A DNA stretch of 17,723 nt. Source: Saprospiraceae bacterium UBA7328 (GTDB lineage: Bacteria; Bacteroidota; Bacteroidia; Chitinophagales; Saprospiraceae). The position numbers and the translations under genes are program-made. The stretch lies in assembly GCA_002471345.1 (NCBI GenBank), contig DKPS01000096.1, positions 1 through 17,723 on the forward strand, given 5' to 3'. Under the pieces are notes generated by a model. It had not been told where the DNA came from, searched no databases, and was given only the letters and a program-made list of their open reading frames with translations. The stretch's first letter is position 1, and each line of letters starts with the position of its first letter. Below, piece after piece: positions 13,846 to 17,723 of this stretch.

Positions 13846-15846
13846 GTGAAAGTGGCAAAATTAAAACTTCCTATTTCTTTTAAAAAAAGAAAGCATTCTA
13901 AATCACTCCTGAAGCAGTTGTTATTCAATATGCTAAAACCTAGGATGATAGAGGAAAAAATGTTAATCCTTTTGCGTCAAGGAAAAATCAGCAAATGGTT
14001 TTCTGGAATTGGTCAAGAAGCTATAGCGGTAGGAGTCACATTGGCATTAGAAAATGATGAGATCATTTTTCCAATGCATAGAAATTTAGGAGTATTCACT
14101 TCTCGAAAGATTCCTTTAGATAGACTTTTCGGTCAATGGCAAGGGAAGATGATTGGATTTACAAAAGGAAGAGATAGATCTTTTCATTTTGGTGCATTGG
14201 ATTATGCAACAGTAGGAATGATTAGTCATTTAGGACCGCAACTGTCCTTGGCTTCTGGAGTGGCACTTGCTCATAAATTGAAAAAAGAAAAGAAAGTCAG
14301 CCTTGCTTTTACAGGTGAGGGAGGTACAAGTGAGGGAGAATTCCATGAGGCTCTAAATGTTGCTGCAGTATGGCAGCTGCCAGTAATCTTTGTTATAGAA
14401 AATAACGGATATGGTCTATCCACTCCAGTATCAGAACAATATCGATGCACACACTTGTCCGATAGAGCTAAAGGCTATGGAATGAAGTCACATCGAATAG
14501 ATGGGAATAATGTACTGGAAGTTTATCAGACTATTTTCAAAGTGGCAAAATCAATAAGAAAAAAACCAGAACCTATTCTTATTGAGTGTGATACATTTAG
14601 ATTGAGAGGTCATGAAGAAGCTAGTGGTACAAAATATGTTCCCAAGGACTTAATGGCGTATTGGGAGAAGAAAGATCCGGTTGTGAATTTTGAAAAGTAT
14701 TTACTAGGTGAAGATGTGATCTCTGAGAATGAAATACATCAATGGAGATCTCAAATAAAGTTAGAAATTGAAAATGGATTAAGATTAGCTGCTGAAGCCG
14801 ACTTACCACAAGTAAATGTTGGTCAAGAGATTGCTGACTTATATGCACCTCATCTATCAAAACATATAGAAAGTCCATCAGAACTTAAAGAAATGAGATT
14901 CATCGATGCCATATCTGATGGTCTAGATCAAGCTATGCAGAAACATTCAGAATTGGTATTAATGGGCCAAGATATAGCCGATTATGGAGGGGTATTCAAA
15001 ATTACGGATGGATTTGCAGAGAAATATGGTAAAGAACGGGTCAGGAATACTCCACTTTGTGAAAGTGCCATTGTTGGAATTGGATTGGGTCTGAGCATGA
15101 AAGGTATTAAGTCAATGGTGGAGATGCAGTTTGCTGATTTTGTGACATGTGGATTCAACCAAATTGTGAATAACCTTGCTAAAATCCATTATCGATGGGG
15201 AGCTAATGCTGATGTCGTGATCAGGATGCCATGTGGAGGCGGCGTGGGAGCAGGACCTTTTCATTCACAAACAAACGAGGCATGGTTTTTTAAAACACCA
15301 GGATTAAAAATTGTATACCCTTCTAACGCAACTGATGCCAAAGGACTTTTGCTTGCCGCCTTTGAAGACCCCAACCCAATTTTGTTTTTTGAACATAAAG
15401 GGCTTTACCGTAGCCATTCCCAAGAAGTTCCTTTAGGATATTACTCCACTCCAATTGGAGAAGCTAGGACGGTGAAAGAAGGCAATGATGCATGCATCAT
15501 CACATATGGTATGGGAGTACATTGGGCAGAAAAAGCTACTAAGCAAAGTGATTATGATATTGAAATTTTAGACCTCCGAAGCTTGGCACCACTAGATTAT
15601 GAAGCCATAGATGCAACAGTAAAAAAGTGCAATAGAGTGCTAATTCTTCATGAAGATTCACTTTTGGGAGGTATAGGTGGAGAACTAGCTGCGTATATTT
15701 CAGAGCATTTGTTTGAGCATTTAGATGCTCCTGTGATGCGATGTGCTAGTATGGATACTCCTATTCCATTTGATAAAGGTTTAGAGGGGCAATACATGGC
15801 TAATCATATTCTAGAAGACAAGCTTTTTCAATTGCTTACTTATTGA
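13846..15846 (+). CDS. Branched-chain 2-oxoacid dehydrogenase E1, fused alpha and beta subunits
   Basis: E1 is the thiamine-diphosphate decarboxylase of the 2-oxoisovalerate dehydrogenase complex, which converts branched-chain 2-oxoacids to acyl-CoAs used for iso-fatty acid primers. The alpha part (about 28-330) has KPRMIEEKMLILLRQGKISK, SGIGQEAIAVG, and the ThDP motif GEGGTSEGEFHEALN through ENNGYGLSTP (157-194). The beta part (about 350-666) has MRFIDAISDGL, MGQDIADYGGVF, NTPLCESAIVGIGLGLSMKG and LDLRSLAPLDYEAI. At 666 residues it equals alpha plus beta in one chain, as is usual for this Bacteroidota type. The start is a GTG at 13846; another GTG follows at 13852, and no ATG exists before conserved sequence. 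No E2 or E3 gene is nearby. A relaxed or pyruvate-like substrate cannot be excluded. Confidence 0.93.
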   Translation: MKVAKLKLPISFKKRKHSKSLLKQLLFNMLKPRMIEEKMLILLRQGKISKWFSGIGQEAIAVGVTLALENDEIIFPMHRNLGVFTSRKIPLDRLFGQWQGKMIGFTKGRDRSFHFGALDYATVGMISHLGPQLSLASGVALAHKLKKEKKVSLAFTGEGGTSEGEFHEALNVAAVWQLPVIFVIENNGYGLSTPVSEQYRCTHLSDRAKGYGMKSHRIDGNNVLEVYQTIFKVAKSIRKKPEPILIECDTFRLRGHEEASGTKYVPKDLMAYWEKKDPVVNFEKYLLGEDVISENEIHQWRSQIKLEIENGLRLAAEADLPQVNVGQEIADLYAPHLSKHIESPSELKEMRFIDAISDGLDQAMQKHSELVLMGQDIADYGGVFKITDGFAEKYGKERVRNTPLCESAIVGIGLGLSMKGIKSMVEMQFADFVTCGFNQIVNNLAKIHYRWGANADVVIRMPCGGGVGAGPFHSQTNEAWFFKTPGLKIVYPSNATDAKGLLLAAFEDPNPILFFEHKGLYRSHSQEVPLGYYSTPIGEARTVKEGNDACIITYGMGVHWAEKATKQSDYDIEILDLRSLAPLDYEAIDATVKKCNRVLILHEDSLLGGIGGELAAYISEHLFEHLDAPVMRCASMDTPIPFDKGLEGQYMANHILEDKLFQLLTY

Positions 15847-15860
15847 TTATTCGTGCTCAT

Positions 15861-15891
15861 TTTGTAATTTTCAACTGGATTACTAATTTCG
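15861..15891 (+). promoter_or_regulatory. Candidate promoter for the four-helix membrane protein gene
   Basis: TTTG at 15861-15864 and TAATTTCG at 15884-15891 (one mismatch to TAnnTTTG) are 19 bp apart. The predicted transcript start would fall only a few bases before the ATG at 15902, so the message would be leaderless or nearly so, which lowers confidence. Confidence 0.33.
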
Positions 15892-15901
15892 GATTTGAGG
15901 T

Positions 15902-16366
15902 ATGAGGAAGGTTTATAGTTTTTTAGCAGTATCTGTCTTTGGCATTTTTGTAGGTAGTCAGATTACAGAGGGAGCATTGCTAGTTCCTTACTGGGAATCT
16001 CTTTCCTCTTCAGAATTTTATTCTTATTACTCTGAATTTGGCCCTTCTATTGGTAAATTCTATACAATTCTAACGATTGTGGCAGCCTTGATTCCAATTA
16101 TTCTTTTAGGATATTGTTATGTGACAAAATCAGTTGGATTGAAATATGCTGCAATGTCCTCATTTTTTGCAGTATTATTTGTGGCTTGTTTTTATATCTA
16201 TTTCAAAGGCACAAATGAACAATTTTATAATGGAGCGATGACGGACATGGAATTATCCAATGTACTAAAGACCTGGAAGACATGGCATTGGAGTAGAGTT
16301 GTGATCGAAATATTATCTCTATTGTTTCTAATCTTAAGTCTTAAAAAATTGAACTACTCCAAATAA
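15902..16366 (+). CDS. Four-helix membrane protein, DUF1772/anthrone-oxygenase-like
   Basis: This 154-residue inner-membrane protein has hydrophobic segments at about 5-23, 52-74, 82-100 and 132-148. The pattern recalls DUF1772 proteins: an early G-x-x-x-x-G/E-x-x-x-x-P-x-W segment (GSQITEGALLVPYWESL, 18-34), an internal NEQFYNGAM, and WKTWHWSRVVIE (125-136), like the Trp/His/Arg motif before the last helix. Fungal members act on anthrones, but most bacterial members have no known role. The assignment is by pattern only and is tentative. It follows the E1 gene by 55 bp but has its own promoter candidate, and it ends 6 bp from the convergent cytochrome gene. Confidence 0.6.
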   Translation: MRKVYSFLAVSVFGIFVGSQITEGALLVPYWESLSSSEFYSYYSEFGPSIGKFYTILTIVAALIPIILLGYCYVTKSVGLKYAAMSSFFAVLFVACFYIYFKGTNEQFYNGAMTDMELSNVLKTWKTWHWSRVVIEILSLLFLILSLKKLNYSK

Positions 16367-16372
16367 CCTTTT

Positions 16373-17716
16373 CTAGCCACATCCCAATTCCCGCTGAGAA
16401 ATTTTATCATTATTTGGGAAGCAATGACCACTTAATACGCCCTGTGGTAAGAATCTTTTTAAGTTGTTATCATAAAGCCCTGTCTTTATGAATTGCGTAA
16501 GATCTGCGACCTCTTCATCATTGAGCCCTAATGGCCTGAATGAATTAGAGAGATATCGGTCAGCGATACCATTATTTTCTTTCTGTGCTTTGTTTTTATA
16601 CCTTATCACCGCCTCAATAGATTCGAAAGAAGAACCATGTCCATAAAAAGGACTTTCCTGAATGCTGTACAGCTGAGGCGTTTTAAATTTATAATAGTCT
16701 TTTTCCATTTTAGTAAATCCACCTCTACCTCTTTTGACCCCTTCATCTAAACCATGAACCATTCCTTTATTACTTTTCAAATCGTCCATACCAAGTGCAT
16801 GAAAACTCATAGAATTCAATGCAGGACCATTATGACATTCAGCGCATTCTCCTTTTTCAAAGAACAATATTGCCCCTCGGAGCTCTCCCGAGGTTAATGT
16901 ATTTGATCTATTATTTAGCCAGTTCTGAAATGGGGATTGATTTGCAAGGATGGTACGTTCATATGCAGCTATTGCCAGACCTGCAGTTTCGTTAGAATAT
17001 TTTTGATCTGTAGGGAATTCGGAAAAAGCGGCATCAAACATTGATCTATATTCAGGATTCTCATGCACAAATGACTCGTCCACTGTCATCCTATGAACTT
17101 TGAGCCCAGCAATGGCTTGAGTTTCTACACCTTGATATCCCATCTCATTTGTTGCGATAGGGGTATCTTCTTTCCACTCACTTTCAGTACCTGTATTCAT
17201 TCCTGTAGCTCCGAATTGGCCATTCCAAAGGGTTATCTCTTGATAGGCAGTATTTAGTACCGTAGGAGATCTTAATGGTTGTACATCCACATCTTGTAGA
17301 TTATAATTTGAATTGGTTATCCTGCCTTCACCCTTTAGTCCAAAACCTAGTCCTCCATCTCCAATTCCTTGTGCAACCCCTGCCTGAAACCCTGCGGCTG
17401 AGTGATGGCAAGAAGCACAGGAATAACTGCCCATTCCTTCATCCATTTTGGCATTTCTACCTAGAGCGGTTTCGTGAAATAGCAATTGGCCCAACTTTAT
17501 TTTTTCTATAGTTATCGGGTTTTTAGGATCCTGTGGAATGCCCTGATAATCATCACTTTGAGGGAGTATTAGGGATTCTAGATTTTTGATATATGCATTT
17601 GATTCTATGGCATCAATCAGTTGAGAATTTAGGTCGTCTAGATTAGTGCCGTTTTTTACACAAGAGGATATAATAAGGCAAAAAATTAGTCCAAGGAGGA
17701 TAGTGCGCTTCATCAT
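16373..17716 (-). CDS. Di-heme cytochrome c peroxidase/MauG-family lipoprotein
   Basis: This 447-residue exported protein has a lipobox (LIISSC, Cys19), so it is likely a membrane-anchored periplasmic lipoprotein. It carries two c-type heme sites, CASCH at 100-104 and CAECH at 291-295, in the two-domain arrangement of bacterial di-heme peroxidases. Other family blocks are KLGQLLFHETALGR (74-87), LRSPTVLNTAYQ (148-159), AAYERTILANQSPF (250-263), KTPQLYSIQESPFYGHGS (345-362) and VIRYKN (370-375). Members reduce hydrogen peroxide or, like MauG, carry out oxidative modifications. Which applies here cannot be told. The tail has two further Cys (CFPNND at 432-437 and LGC at 444-446). Start codons at 17716 and 17713 are adjacent. 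The upstream region lies outside the window. Confidence 0.92.
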   Translation of the reverse strand: MMKRTILLGLIFCLIISSCVKNGTNLDDLNSQLIDAIESNAYIKNLESLILPQSDDYQGIPQDPKNPITIEKIKLGQLLFHETALGRNAKMDEGMGSYSCASCHHSAAGFQAGVAQGIGDGGLGFGLKGEGRITNSNYNLQDVDVQPLRSPTVLNTAYQEITLWNGQFGATGMNTGTESEWKEDTPIATNEMGYQGVETQAIAGLKVHRMTVDESFVHENPEYRSMFDAAFSEFPTDQKYSNETAGLAIAAYERTILANQSPFQNWLNNRSNTLTSGELRGAILFFEKGECAECHNGPALNSMSFHALGMDDLKSNKGMVHGLDEGVKRGRGGFTKMEKDYYKFKTPQLYSIQESPFYGHGSSFESIEAVIRYKNKAQKENNGIADRYLSNSFRPLGLNDEEVADLTQFIKTGLYDNNLKRFLPQGVLSGHCFPNNDKISQRELGCG

Positions 17717-17723
17717 AAAATAG

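Noticed and set aside
13829..13852. Possible fusion or frameshift between lysA and the E1 gene
   Set aside because: LysA ends with a clear TAG and E1 has a workable GTG start. Both proteins are full length without joining.
14621..14878. 85-codon reverse ORF
   Set aside because: Antisense to the alpha-beta linker of the E1 gene. No motif or start signal.
1..17723. CRISPR array, tRNA/rRNA genes, insertion sequence or defence island
   Set aside because: I looked for repeated spacers, cloverleaf segments, transposase motifs and terminal inverted repeats. None was seen; intergenic gaps are short and the genes are mostly housekeeping.

Overview
This A+T-rich window most likely comes from a member of the Bacteroidota, probably a Saprospiria/Lewinella-like marine or aquatic lineage. 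Supporting points are: a fused alpha/beta E1 of the branched-chain 2-oxoacid dehydrogenase; a LysA of the Bacteroidota type; several lipoproteins; a large secreted subtilase carrying Cys-rich modules of the 'PCNDxD..T.ND...GC.CEG' kind that I associate with Saprospiraceae; weak or absent Shine-Dalgarno sequences; and promoter candidates of the TTTG / TAnnTTTG type. The lineage is an inference from gene content, not from a marker gene.

Layout. 1-2572 (-): a secreted S8 serine protease whose C-terminus lies beyond the left edge. 2573-2909: a divergent gene-free region. 2910-3944 (+): holA (DNA polymerase III delta, TTG start), meeting mnmA (-, tRNA 2-thiouridylase) tail to tail. 5229-6713 (+): an M48 metalloprotease lipoprotein followed by a hairpin terminator. 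6784-9043 (-): folK and an AGCS-family alanine/glycine:cation symporter, separated by a terminator. 9212-10981 (+): a likely two-gene unit of a pyrophosphatase-like but apparently catalytically dead lipoprotein and a FemAB/GNAT-fold protein. 11064-11447 (+): a VOC-superfamily protein. 11458-12379 (-): an ECF sigma factor with a small one-TM partner protein. 12497-15846 (+): lysA and the fused E1 gene, 14 bp apart. 15902-16366 (+): a four-helix membrane protein. 16373-17716 (-): a di-heme cytochrome c peroxidase/MauG-like lipoprotein.

The genes work in ordinary housekeeping and envelope functions: replication, tRNA modification, folate and lysine/peptidoglycan precursor synthesis, branched-chain 2-oxoacid oxidation, amino-acid uptake, and envelope proteolysis and redox. 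I see no CRISPR array, tRNA, rRNA, insertion sequence, phage gene or recognisable defence cassette. I do not find convincing evidence of a new multi-gene system. The most unusual items are the pseudo-pyrophosphatase lipoprotein with its acyltransferase-fold neighbour, the tandem 55-residue six-cysteine modules in the protease, and the small sigma/partner pair.
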